From Streptomyces glaucescens (GTDB lineage: Bacteria; Actinomycetota; Actinomycetes; Streptomycetales; Streptomycetaceae): a stretch of 64,000 bases of DNA. Where the stretch lies: contig NZ_CP009438.1 in the NCBI RefSeq assembly GCF_000761215.1, forward strand, positions 3,923,001 through 3,987,000, in the 5' to 3' direction. Made by a program: the position numbers and the translations under genes. The notes beneath the pieces were generated by a model. The model was not told the DNA's origin. It saw only the letters and a program-made list of their open reading frames with translations, and made no database searches. Below, in pieces: positions 7,632 through 16,099 of the stretch; the first letter of the stretch is position 1; each line of letters opens with the position of its first letter.

Positions 7632-8822
7632 ATGGCCGACATACTCATCGCCGGCGGCGGCATCGGAGGCCTCGCGGCGGCGCTCGGTCTCGCCCGGCGC
7701 GGGCACCGGGTCACCGTCCTGGAGCGCCGCGATATGTTCACCGAGGTCGGCGCGGGCATCCAGCTCGGCCCGAACGCCTTCGCCGCACTCGACGCGCTCG
7801 GCGTCGGCCGGGAGGTCCGCGACCGCGCCGTCCTCGTCGACGAGCTGCGCTTCATGGACGGCACGACGGGCGAGCGCGTGGCGACCCTGCCGGTCACCGG
7901 CGCCTACCGCGAGCGGTTCGGCAACCCGTACGCCGTCGTCCACCGCGTCGACCTGTACCTGCCGCTGCTGGAGGCCTGCCGCCGCGACCCGGACGTCGAG
8001 CTGCGCGGCCGCCACCACGTCGTCGGCTACGAGCAGCAGGCGGGCCGCGTCTCGGCCGTCCTGGCCGACGGCACCCGGCTCACCGGGGACGCCCTCATCG
8101 GCGCCGACGGACTGCACTCGGCGGTCCGCGCCCAGCTCGTCGGCGACGGCGGACCCCGCGTCTCCGGGCACACCATCTACCGCGCCGTGATCCCCATGGA
8201 CGAGGTGCCGGCGGAGCTGCGCTGCAACGCGGTCACCCTGTGGGCGGGCCCCAAGTGGCACTTCGTGCACTACCCGATCGCCGGCGGCTCCCACCTCAAC
8301 CTCGCGGCCACCCGTGACGACGGCGCCACCGAGGCCGTCGCCGGGGTGCCGGCCGGCCGCGACGACGTCCTCGCCTCCTTCCCGGAGCTGTCCGGCGCCG
8401 CCCGGCGGCTGCTGGAGCTGGGCCGGGACTGGAAGGCGTGGGTGCTGTGCGACCGCGACCCCGTGGACCGCTGGACGGACGGCCGGGTCGCCCTGCTCGG
8501 CGACGCCGCCCATCCCATGCTCCAGTACGCCGCCCAGGGCGCCTGCCAGGCGGTCGAGGACGCCGTCGTGCTCGGCGGACTGCTCGACGGCTGCCCCGCC
8601 GACTTCGAGCAGCGCCTGGAGAAGTACGGGGCGCTGCGCCGCGAGCGCACCGCGCGCGTCCAGCTCGTCGCCCGTGAGATGGGCCGCCGGCTGTACCACC
8701 CCGCCGGCGTCGCCGCCCGGGCCCGCAACGACCTGCTCTCCGCCCTGTCGGCGCGGGACATGCACGACAAGCTGGCCTGGCTGCACGGCTCCGCCGACCT
8801 CCGGACGGAGGACGTGGCATGA
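7632..8822 (+). CDS. FAD-dependent aromatic hydroxylase (salicylate/3-hydroxybenzoate 6-hydroxylase type)
   Basis: This is a single-component group A flavoprotein monooxygenase of 396 aa. It has the FAD motif AGGGIGGLAAALGLARRG at the N-terminus, a DG element (GDALIGADGLHSAVR) near residue 155 and the second FAD motif LLGDAAHPMLQYAAQGAC near 287. Family members hydroxylate hydroxy- or aminobenzoates, sometimes with decarboxylation. A close paralogue is encoded at 39546-40736. 3-Hydroxyanthranilate or a derivative is the natural substrate candidate, by inference. It overlaps the chorismate synthase start by four bases. Confidence 0.87.
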   Translation: MADILIAGGGIGGLAAALGLARRGHRVTVLERRDMFTEVGAGIQLGPNAFAALDALGVGREVRDRAVLVDELRFMDGTTGERVATLPVTGAYRERFGNPYAVVHRVDLYLPLLEACRRDPDVELRGRHHVVGYEQQAGRVSAVLADGTRLTGDALIGADGLHSAVRAQLVGDGGPRVSGHTIYRAVIPMDEVPAELRCNAVTLWAGPKWHFVHYPIAGGSHLNLAATRDDGATEAVAGVPAGRDDVLASFPELSGAARRLLELGRDWKAWVLCDRDPVDRWTDGRVALLGDAAHPMLQYAAQGACQAVEDAVVLGGLLDGCPADFEQRLEKYGALRRERTARVQLVAREMGRRLYHPAGVAARARNDLLSALSARDMHDKLAWLHGSADLRTEDVA

Positions 8823-10051
8823 GCAGGCTGCGGTGGCTGACGGCTGGGGAGTCCCACGGTCCTGCCCTGGTGGCGACGCTGGAGGGCCTTCCCGCCGGCG
8901 TGCCCGTCACGACCGAGATGGTGGCGGACCACTTGGCGCGGCGCCGGCTCGGCCATGGCCGTGGTGCGCGGATGAAGTTCGAGCGGGACGAGGTCACCTT
9001 CCTCGGTGGTGTCCGCCATGGTCTGACGCTGGGCTCTCCGGTGGCGGTCATGGTGGGCAACACCGAGTGGCCGAAGTGGGAGAAGGTGATGGCCGCCGAT
9101 CCCGTGGACCCGGCGGAGCTGGCCGAGCTGGCGCGCAACGCGCCGCTGACGCGGCCGCGGCCCGGTCACGCGGATCTGGCGGGGATGCAGAAGTACGGCT
9201 TCGACGAGGCCCGGCCGGTCCTGGAGCGGGCCTCGGCGCGGGAGACCGCAGCCCGGGTGGCCCTGGGCGCGGTGGCCCGCTCGTACCTGAGGGAGACGGC
9301 CGGGGTCGAGATCGTCTCCCATGTGGTGGAGCTGGCTGCGGCGAAGGCCCCGTACGGGGTGTATCCGACGCCGGGGGATGTGGAGCGGCTGGACGCGGAT
9401 CCGGTGCGCTGTCTGGACGCGGACGCGTCGAAGGCGATGGTCGCGGAGATCGACCAGGCGCACAAGGACGGCGACACGCTCGGCGGCGTGGTGGAGGTGC
9501 TGGCGTACGGGGTGCCGGTGGGGCTGGGCTCGCACGTGCACTGGGACCGGCGGCTGGACGCCCGGCTGGCGGCGGCGCTGATGGGCATCCAGGCGATCAA
9601 GGGTGTCGAGGTCGGGGACGGCTTCGGTCTGGCGCGGGTGCCGGGCTCGCAGGCACACGACGAGATCGTCCTCACGGGCGAGGGCGTCCGCCGCGCGTCG
9701 GGCCGCTCGGGCGGCACCGAGGGCGGCCTCACGAACGGTGAGTTGTTGCGGGTGCGGGCGGCGATGAAGCCGATCGCGACCGTGCCGCGGGCGCTGAGGA
9801 CGGTGGACGTGGCCACCGGCGAGCCGGCCGCCGCGCACCACCAGCGGTCCGACGTGTGTGCCGTCCCGGCGGCCGGGATCGTCGCCGAGGCGATGGTCGC
9901 GCTCGTCCTCGCGGACGCGGTGGCGGAGAAGTTCGGCGGGGACAGCGTCACCGAGACCCGCCGCAACGTCCGCTCCTACCTGGCCGCTCTCGCCGACTTG
10001 ACACCTTGTGCGGGCGAACGTGGTGCCCCTGGCCGCAATTCGGCAGAGTGA
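8819..10051 (+). CDS. aroC: Chorismate synthase, cluster-borne extra copy
   Basis: The enzyme converts 5-enolpyruvylshikimate 3-phosphate to chorismate with reduced FMN. The signatures are all present: GESHG near residue 12, RPRPGHADLAG near 105, RASARETAARVA near 135 and SGRSGGTEGGLTNGE near 300. Its codon use differs from its neighbours, with many G-ending codons plus CCT, CTT, TTG and CAT. This suggests a more recent duplication from the housekeeping gene. The last 17 residues, after SYLAALAD, enter lower-GC sequence and do not look like chorismate synthase, so the copy's breakpoint may lie near 10000. It supports the DAHP synthase in feeding the PhzE branch. Confidence 0.93.
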   Translation: MSRLRWLTAGESHGPALVATLEGLPAGVPVTTEMVADHLARRRLGHGRGARMKFERDEVTFLGGVRHGLTLGSPVAVMVGNTEWPKWEKVMAADPVDPAELAELARNAPLTRPRPGHADLAGMQKYGFDEARPVLERASARETAARVALGAVARSYLRETAGVEIVSHVVELAAAKAPYGVYPTPGDVERLDADPVRCLDADASKAMVAEIDQAHKDGDTLGGVVEVLAYGVPVGLGSHVHWDRRLDARLAAALMGIQAIKGVEVGDGFGLARVPGSQAHDEIVLTGEGVRRASGRSGGTEGGLTNGELLRVRAAMKPIATVPRALRTVDVATGEPAAAHHQRSDVCAVPAAGIVAEAMVALVLADAVAEKFGGDSVTETRRNVRSYLAALADLTPCAGERGAPGRNSAE

Positions 10052-10220
10052 GAGAAGCAGAGAGGAAACAGTTGTGAATCCCCTCGAATTCTCCGCCCCG
10101 GACGCCGTACGACGACTCGAGATGCGGTGGGGAAACGACCCGCTCCTGAATTCCGCGCCACCGCCTTCCGCGCCACCGTATTCCGATCCAGCGCTTTCCG
10201 AACCCCGGAGAGAAACGACC

Positions 10221-11399
10221 ATGACCGGCCTTCCCGAATTCGACGACCACCTCGGCGGAACGTCCCCGGACACCTGGGATTCCCTCGCCGGCGGCCGTCT
10301 CTACTCCTCCGCCGACTGGCTCCGGTTCTGCGCCACCGACATCGGCGGCCGGACGGCGACGGGCGCGGTGCGCACCGGTGACGGCGCGGTCCCGGTCACC
10401 GCGCTGGCCGAGGAGCCCAACTCCTTCTACCAGTGGCACACCCAGCTCGCCGCGCGCGGGCTGCCCTCCCCCGCCCCGGCGGGGCTGCTGGTGGGCCAGC
10501 GGCGCGGTTACCGCACCAGCCTCCTCACCCGTGCGGGCGTCGAGGCGGAGCGGGCGGCGCCGGGCCTGCTGGACGCCGTACGGGACCTGGCCGCCCGGCT
10601 GCCCGGCACCGAGCTGCTGCCGGAAGCGGCGGCGGGCCGGCCGGCGCCCTGCGTGGCGAGTTTCGTCGCCACCGAGGACGCGCTGGCGCTGCGCGCGGCC
10701 GGGGTGACGACGGTGCCGGTGCTGCTCACCACGGACGCCTGGGTCGACGTGCCGGAGGGCGGCTTCGACGCGTGGCTGCGGACGCTGCCGTCCAAGGGCC
10801 GCAGGGACTCGGTGAAGCAGGAGGTCAAGGCGTTCGCCGCGGCGGGTTACGAGATCACCCGGGTGCCGCTCGCCGAGAGCCACGCGGAGGCGGCCGGGCT
10901 GCTCGCGGCCACCCAGCGGCGCTACGGCCACCCGTACGACCTGGAGGTGCTCACCGAGTCGTTCCGGCGGCAGGCGGCGGCCATGGGGGAACGCGCCGAG
11001 GTGCTGTTCTGCGCCCGGCCGGGCGAACCGCCCGTCGGTTTCAGCCTGTTCTACGTCCACGGCGACACGCTGTACGTGCGCGCGGTCGGCTTCGACTACG
11101 ACCGGCTGGTGCGCGGTGCCGCCGAGTACTTCAACCTCGTCTACTACACGTCGGTGCGGATCGCGGCCGAGAGCGGGCTGCGCTGGATCCACCCCGGGAT
11201 CGAGTCGCCCGACGCCAAGGCGCTGCGCGGTGCGCGGCTGCGGCCCCTGTGGCTGCTCGACCTGAGCGAGGACAGCGTCCTGGCCGGGGAGGGCGAGCGG
11301 ATCCGCGCGTACAACACGGCGCGCACCGCGGAACTCGCCGCGATCTCGCCGGCCGTGTCCAAGGCCCTGGAGAGCGAACTCTTCGCGCCCTTCTGCTGA
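10221..11399 (+). CDS. Fem-like/GNAT aminoacyl- or acyl-transferase
   Basis: This 392-aa protein resembles the BioF2-like GNAT and FemAB-like transferases. The C-terminal half has KQEVKAFAAAGYEITRVPL, QRRYGHPYDLEVL and GFSLFYVHGDTLYVRAVGFD, then a WIHPGIESPDAKALRGA segment. Relatives move an amino acid from tRNA, or an acyl group, onto an amine, so it could form an amide in the product. The ATG at 10221 follows GGAGAGAAACG. A GTG at 10074 with AGAGAGGAAAC before it is in frame and would add 49 residues rich in Pro and Ser. That extension looks low in coding quality, so the shorter form is preferred. Confidence 0.65.
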   Translation: MTGLPEFDDHLGGTSPDTWDSLAGGRLYSSADWLRFCATDIGGRTATGAVRTGDGAVPVTALAEEPNSFYQWHTQLAARGLPSPAPAGLLVGQRRGYRTSLLTRAGVEAERAAPGLLDAVRDLAARLPGTELLPEAAAGRPAPCVASFVATEDALALRAAGVTTVPVLLTTDAWVDVPEGGFDAWLRTLPSKGRRDSVKQEVKAFAAAGYEITRVPLAESHAEAAGLLAATQRRYGHPYDLEVLTESFRRQAAAMGERAEVLFCARPGEPPVGFSLFYVHGDTLYVRAVGFDYDRLVRGAAEYFNLVYYTSVRIAAESGLRWIHPGIESPDAKALRGARLRPLWLLDLSEDSVLAGEGERIRAYNTARTAELAAISPAVSKALESELFAPFC

Positions 11400-11439
11400 G
11401 CGCTCCTCCTCTCCGCCGCTCCCCTCACCCCGTACGCCG

Positions 11440-11502
11440 GGCACGTCCGCGCCCCTGCCCGCCCGCCACCGGCACGTCCGCGCCCCGGCACGTCCCTGCC
11501 CC
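11440..11502. repeat. Three 16-bp direct repeats (GGCACGTCCGCGCCCC)
   Basis: Copies start at 11440, 11471 and 11487, the third with two changes. They lie in the pyrimidine-rich 170-bp gap between the Fem-like and ATP-grasp genes. No promoter or hairpin was recognised. They could be regulator sites or replication slippage. Confidence 0.4.
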
Positions 11503-11571
11503 GGCACCTCACCCGGCTCCGCCACCCGCGGACCCCGTCATGCCCGAAAACACCCGGAAGGGGTTCCCACC

Positions 11572-12885
11572 GTGTCCCGCGACACCTCCGTCAGCGCCCC
11601 GGACCGGCCCGAGGCCGTCCTGTTCATGGGCGACCTGGTCGTTCTGGCCCGGCAGGGCCGGCTCGTCCAGGAAGCGCTCGCCCGCGATCTCGTCCCGCTC
11701 GCCGTGGTGTCCACCGACACCGACCTGGCCCGGCTGGACGCCGTACGCTCCGACCCGGCCCACTCGCTGCACGGCCTGGGCGAGGTCGTGCAGGTCCCCG
11801 ACGCCCGGATCGCGTCCGTGCTGCCCGCGGTGCAGCCGCTGCTGAGCCGCTACGACGTGCGCGGCGTCCTCTCCGTCGGCGAGGTCTTCGTCGAGCCGGT
11901 GGGCGTGCTCGCCGACTGCCTGGGCCTGCCCGGCACCGGTTCCAAGGCGGCGGTGATCTGCCGCAACAAGCTGCTCCAGCGCACCGCCGCCCCCGAGTTC
12001 TCGCCGCGCTGGCAGGTCGTGCCGCCGGCCGAGCGGGCCTCCTTCACGCTGCCCGCGGACCACTACCCGGCGGTCGTGAAGCCGGCCGGCCGGTTCTACA
12101 GCTCGGGGGTCACCGAGGTCGCCGGGCAGGAGGAACTGACCGCCGCGCTCGCCCAGTTCGGCGACGACGAGATCTCCCTGGTGGAGAGCAGGGTGCACGG
12201 CCCGGAGTTCTCCGTCGAGGCGCTGGTGCAGGACGGCGAGGTGCTGTGGTCGGGGGTCACCGGCAAGGAGACCAACGAGCACGAGGGCCCCTACTTCACC
12301 GAGCTGTCCCACACCAGCCCCGCCCTGCTGGACCCGGCCGACGAGGCCGCCCTGATCGCGGCCAACACCGAGATCCTCAGCCGGGCCGGCGTCCGTGACG
12401 GCATCACCCACGGCGAGTACCGGCTCACGCCCGGCGGCGTGGTGCTGATGGAGATCGCCGCGCGGCTGCCGGGCGACGCGATCACCTTCCTGTGGGAGCT
12501 GGCCACCGGAGTGCCGGTCGAGCCGGTCATGCTCGACCTCGCGCTGGGCGTCCCCACCCGCTACCCCGCCCCGCGGCGCCGGGCCCGCCAGCAGTTCGTC
12601 GACCACCCGCACGGGGTGCTGCGCGACGTCACCGCCGACGGCGCCGAGGTGTCCTGGCCGGCCCGCGACGACCGCTGGCCCGAGCTGACGCCGGTCGCGG
12701 CCGACGCCGAGGCCGGACTGCGGGGCGTCCTGGTGGGCCGGCTGCCCGGCGACGTGCTGGGCGTGCAGGAGCACTCCGGGCACCGCTCGGCCTCCGTGGT
12801 CGTCGACGCGCCGCTCGACGCGGACCTGGACCTCGCGGCCAAGCGGGCCGTGGCCCAGGTGTCGCTGCACCTGGACCCGGCCTGA
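11572..12885 (+). CDS. ATP-grasp ligase (carboxylate-amine ligase type)
   Basis: The 437-aa protein has an ATP-grasp layout. An N-terminal pre-ATP domain (VLFMGDLVVLARQGRL) comes first. A nucleotide-binding core follows with YPAVVKPAGRFYSSGV near 165 and VESRVHGPEFSVEALV near 205, and metal ligands sit in LMEIAARLPGD near 300. Such enzymes activate a carboxylate as acyl phosphate and join it to an amine, often making a dipeptide. It lies just before lysW but is not LysX, which is the separate gene at 13172. A role in joining the carrier-made amino acid to another building block is inferred. The start is GTG at 11572. Confidence 0.8.
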   Translation: MSRDTSVSAPDRPEAVLFMGDLVVLARQGRLVQEALARDLVPLAVVSTDTDLARLDAVRSDPAHSLHGLGEVVQVPDARIASVLPAVQPLLSRYDVRGVLSVGEVFVEPVGVLADCLGLPGTGSKAAVICRNKLLQRTAAPEFSPRWQVVPPAERASFTLPADHYPAVVKPAGRFYSSGVTEVAGQEELTAALAQFGDDEISLVESRVHGPEFSVEALVQDGEVLWSGVTGKETNEHEGPYFTELSHTSPALLDPADEAALIAANTEILSRAGVRDGITHGEYRLTPGGVVLMEIAARLPGDAITFLWELATGVPVEPVMLDLALGVPTRYPAPRRRARQQFVDHPHGVLRDVTADGAEVSWPARDDRWPELTPVAADAEAGLRGVLVGRLPGDVLGVQEHSGHRSASVVVDAPLDADLDLAAKRAVAQVSLHLDPA

Positions 12886-12986
12886 GCCGCCCGGGCCCGG
12901 CATCCCCGAACCCCCAGACCTTCACCGAGAAGGCCGGCGCCGGAGTGGAACCGGACGCCGGAGCACAACACGACGAGAGGTATGAG

Positions 12987-13175
12987 ATGACCACCGCCAT
13001 CACCGCGCCCCAGTGCCTGGTCTGCGACTCCGAGTTCGAGATCGACGCGGACTGGGAGAAGGGCGAGATCACCGAGTGCGGCGCCTGCGGCCAGGAGCAC
13101 GAGATCGTCGAGAAGACCGACGCCGTCGTCCGCGTCGAGCTGGCGCCCGAGGTCGAGGAGGACTGGGGCGAGTGA
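12987..13175 (+). CDS. lysW: LysW-type amino-group carrier protein
   Basis: At 62 aa this is a classic small acidic AmCP. Two CxxC zinc pairs (CLVCDSEFEI and ECGACGQEHEI) come first, then a very acidic tail ending in EDWGE. The C-terminal Glu gamma-carboxyl is the site to which the alpha-amino group of glutamate or a homologue is linked. It acts in the cytoplasm as protecting group and handle for LysX, LysZ, LysY and later enzymes. Outside lysine or arginine synthesis, Streptomyces AmCPs make unusual amino acids, as in the vazabitide A pathway. Its stop overlaps the lysX start (GTGA). The ATG at 12987 follows GAGAGG. Confidence 0.95.
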   Translation: MTTAITAPQCLVCDSEFEIDADWEKGEITECGACGQEHEIVEKTDAVVRVELAPEVEEDWGE

Positions 13176-14065
13176 CCGCCGACCCGGAGGTCCTGCTGTC
13201 CGTCACGGTGCTGCGGCCCGACGAGAAGCTCCTCCTGAACGCGCTGCGCGACCAGGGGCTGCGGGTGCGGACCGCACTGCCGGCGGACCTGACGGAGGTG
13301 CTGGCGGGGCGCGTCGCCCCGCCGGCCCTCGGCCTGATCCGCAACCTGTCCCACCGCGAGGCGCACGGCACCGCCCAGCGCCTCCAGGTCGCCGGAGTCA
13401 CCACCCTGAACCGGGCCTCGGCGATCGAGATCTGCAACGACAAGGGCCTGCAGGCCCTGCTGTTCGCCCGGTACGGCATCCCGCACCCGGTCACCGTGCA
13501 CGCCTTCGGCTACGACCAGGTCCGCGCGGAGGTGGCCGGGCTCGGCCACCCGGCCGTCGTCAAGCCGGTCAGCGGCTCATGGGGACGCGGGGTGTCCCTG
13601 CTGGCCGACGGACCGGGCACGGAGGCGTGGATCGGCGGCCGGGAGTCCGTGGACGCGGCCGGGAAGCTGTTCCCGGTCCTGGTGCAGGGCTACGTCGACA
13701 AGCCCGGCCACGACCTCCGCGTCGTCGTCGTGGGCGACACCCCGGTGGTGGCGATCCAGCGGGTCTCCGCGGACTGGCGCACCAACACCCACCTGGGGGC
13801 CGAGGTCCGCCGGACCGAGATCACCCCGGAGATCGCCAAGCGCTGCGCGCAGGTGGTGGAGGCCCTCGGCGAGGGCTTCTATGGGGTCGACCTGGTCGAG
13901 GACCGCGCCACCGGCGAGCTGATGGTCCTGGAGGTCAACGCGAACCCGGAGTTCGCCAGGTCGTCGGCGCGGCACGGCGTCGACGTGGCGGGACTGCTCG
14001 CGGCGTACACCGCCCGCACCGTCGCCGCGTACGCGGACCGCGCCGCCGGCGCGGACGCCCGCTGA
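13172..14065 (+). CDS. lysX: LysX-type ligase loading amino acid onto LysW
   Basis: This 297-aa RimK/LysX-family ATP-grasp enzyme has HPAVVKPVSGSWGRGVSLL near residue 130 for ATP binding. LVQGYVDKPGHDLRVVVVG comes near 170 and VLEVNANPEFARSSA near 255 carries metal ligands. It would join the alpha-amino group of glutamate, or another dicarboxylic amino acid, to the C-terminal Glu side chain of LysW. Overlap with lysW and the downstream LysY/LysZ/LysK functions make the assignment firm. Glutamate rather than aminoadipate is inferred because no lysine-pathway genes are present. Confidence 0.92.
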   Translation: MTADPEVLLSVTVLRPDEKLLLNALRDQGLRVRTALPADLTEVLAGRVAPPALGLIRNLSHREAHGTAQRLQVAGVTTLNRASAIEICNDKGLQALLFARYGIPHPVTVHAFGYDQVRAEVAGLGHPAVVKPVSGSWGRGVSLLADGPGTEAWIGGRESVDAAGKLFPVLVQGYVDKPGHDLRVVVVGDTPVVAIQRVSADWRTNTHLGAEVRRTEITPEIAKRCAQVVEALGEGFYGVDLVEDRATGELMVLEVNANPEFARSSARHGVDVAGLLAAYTARTVAAYADRAAGADAR

Positions 14066-14141
14066 CCCGGTCCCGCGCACGGGGCGCACGCCCCACCGAT
14101 CCGTTCCGACTCGCTCGGACACAAGGAGAAACCGGACAACC

Positions 14142-14783
14142 ATGGAACTGTTCGACACGGCGACCGTGCTCACCCGGGTGCTCACCACGGGTGTGGTCAT
14201 GAGCATCGAGAAGAACGACCGCGAACTGCCCGGCCTGGAAAGGCTCCTGACCAAGCGCACCGGCCGTGCCAGGGCCGTGCTGGTGAACAGCCGCAGCGCC
14301 GCCGTGCACTCGGCGCTGGCCGGGCAGGGCATCGGCCACGGCGACGAGATCCGGCAGCGCGGTCTCGGCGAGAAGGACCGGGCCTTCCTGGCCTGGCTCG
14401 GGGTGACGGTCCGCGAGGACGGGCCGGAGGACGCCACGCCCGCCTTCGACCACATCGCACTGGACGCGGGCAACCTCCACCGGCTGGGCGAGCTGGCCGC
14501 CGAGGCCACCGCCCCGGCGCTGGTGGTCGACCTCACCGGCCTCGGCTTCGGCCCGGCCGCCGCCGTCCTCACCGACGACCCCGCGCTGCAAGCCCGCGCC
14601 GAGCGGCTGAAGATCTTCGGCGCGTACGACCTGCGGACCATGTGGACACAGCAGGAGGACGCCGCCGACCTGGTGCCCGGCGTCCAGTTCAACTACCGGC
14701 TCAGCCCACTGGTCGCCGCCTGCGCCCGCATGGCCCTGGGCCAGGCCACCCGTACCCCGGCATCCTCCGGAGCTGCCTCGTGA
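14142..14783 (+). CDS. Half-length DegT/DnrJ-like protein without PLP lysine
   Basis: This 213-aa protein resembles a shortened DegT/DnrJ/EryC1/StrS aminotransferase. VLVNSRSAAVHSALAGQGIG matches the N-terminal cofactor-phosphate region, LVVDLTGLGFGPAA a central strand, and FNYRLSPLVAACARMALGQ the usual YNYR helix. About half the normal length is missing, and no GEGG motif with an active-site Lys can be seen. It overlaps the full-length aminotransferase that follows by four bases (GTGA). A non-catalytic partner of that enzyme is the simplest idea, but decay after duplication is possible. Confidence 0.6.
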   Translation: MELFDTATVLTRVLTTGVVMSIEKNDRELPGLERLLTKRTGRARAVLVNSRSAAVHSALAGQGIGHGDEIRQRGLGEKDRAFLAWLGVTVREDGPEDATPAFDHIALDAGNLHRLGELAAEATAPALVVDLTGLGFGPAAAVLTDDPALQARAERLKIFGAYDLRTMWTQQEDAADLVPGVQFNYRLSPLVAACARMALGQATRTPASSGAAS

Positions 14784-16099
14784 TCACCGACTTCCCCAAG
14801 AACCCGCTGCCCCTGCCGGACCCGGCCGAGGTCAGTGCCGAGCTGGCCGCGTTCGGCGGCGGCCAGATCATCCCCAAGGACCTGCGCAGGACCGTCTTCC
14901 CCGTCATCACCAAGGAAGACGTGTTCACCCTGCTGCTCGCCCAGCGGCAGGCGCCCGAGAAGGTCGTCGCCGACTTCGCCGACGCCTACCGCGCCTACGT
15001 CGGCGCCGGCTGGGCGCTGCCCACCGCGAGCGGCACCTCCAGCCTGCACCTGGCCCTGGTCGGTGCCGGGGTGCAGCCGGGCGACGAGGTGATCGTGCCC
15101 GCGTTCACCTTCATCGCCACCGCGCAGGCGGTCGTCGCCGCGCACGCGGTCCCGGTGTTCGTCGACATCGACCCGCGCACCTACTGCATGGACCCCGCGG
15201 CCGCGGCCGCCGCGATCACCGGGCGCACCCGCGCGATCATGCCGGTCCACGTGCACGGCCTGCCCGCCGACGTGCCCGCGCTGCGCGCCCTCGCCGACCG
15301 GCACGGCATCGCGCTGGTCGAGGACGCCTCCCACGCGCACTCCGCCCGCATCGGCGACCAGGTCGCCGGCTCCTTCGGTGACGCCGCCGGGCAGAGCCTG
15401 ATGGCCGACAAGAACTTCCCGCTCGGCGGGGAGGGCGGCATCGCCTTCTTCCGTGAGGAGTCCGCCTACCGCCGGGCCGCCGACTACGTGCGCCGGCACG
15501 GCATCGACTACGAGATGTCGTGGATCGCCGCCGCGTTCGGCAGCGGCCAGCTCGCCCGGCTGCCGTACTACGACGCCGTCCGCGCCCGCAACGCCCGCGT
15601 GCTGGGCGAGGCGCTCGACGAGACCGGCCTGTTCTCGGCGCCGCACGTCCCCGAGGGCCACGTCCACGCGTACAACATGTACCGGATCGGCCTGCACCCC
15701 GAGCGGGCCGGCCTGGAGGACCTGCCGGTGTGGGCGGTCAAGGAGGCCGTGCACGAACTGCTGGTCGCCGAGGGCGTCCCGGCGCGCGAGTGGCAGAACA
15801 CCCCGATCCCCTGCCACCTGCCGTTCCGGCACCGTGACGGGTTCGGCGGCGGCTACCCGTTCTCCCTCAACCCGGGCGCCGTGCGCGACCACCGCCCGCA
15901 GGACTTCCCCGTCACCGCCGGCATGCTGGAGAGCACCCTGGTGCTCTGCCGCGAGCTGCGCGCCCCCGTCGAGTACGAGCGGCTGCTGCGCTACGCCGAC
16001 GCGTTCCGCAAGGTGGCGCGCCGCCCCGACGCGATCCGCAAGCTCGTCGCGGACGGCGACTACCGCCGCCCCTACGAGAAGGCGGCCCGCCTTGGCTGA
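14780..16099 (+). CDS. DegT/DnrJ/EryC1/StrS-family PLP aminotransferase
   Basis: The 439-aa enzyme has ASGTSSLHLALVGAG for the cofactor phosphate, AFTFIATAQAV, VEDASHAHSA for the cofactor Asp, and MADKNFPLGGEGG with the PLP lysine near residue 216. Such enzymes transaminate ketone groups of sugars and cyclitols. In AmCP pathways of the vazabitide/DADH type a DegT enzyme aminates the ketone formed after two-carbon extension of the LysW-bound semialdehyde. Placement between lysX and lysY supports this. It overlaps its neighbours on both sides. Confidence 0.9.
   Translation: MITDFPKNPLPLPDPAEVSAELAAFGGGQIIPKDLRRTVFPVITKEDVFTLLLAQRQAPEKVVADFADAYRAYVGAGWALPTASGTSSLHLALVGAGVQPGDEVIVPAFTFIATAQAVVAAHAVPVFVDIDPRTYCMDPAAAAAAITGRTRAIMPVHVHGLPADVPALRALADRHGIALVEDASHAHSARIGDQVAGSFGDAAGQSLMADKNFPLGGEGGIAFFREESAYRRAADYVRRHGIDYEMSWIAAAFGSGQLARLPYYDAVRARNARVLGEALDETGLFSAPHVPEGHVHAYNMYRIGLHPERAGLEDLPVWAVKEAVHELLVAEGVPAREWQNTPIPCHLPFRHRDGFGGGYPFSLNPGAVRDHRPQDFPVTAGMLESTLVLCRELRAPVEYERLLRYADAFRKVARRPDAIRKLVADGDYRRPYEKAARLG

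Noticed and set aside
9998..10026. Promoter from the TTGACA near the chorismate synthase 3' end
   Set aside because: No -10-like hexamer lies at 16-19 bp, so a working promoter cannot be supported.
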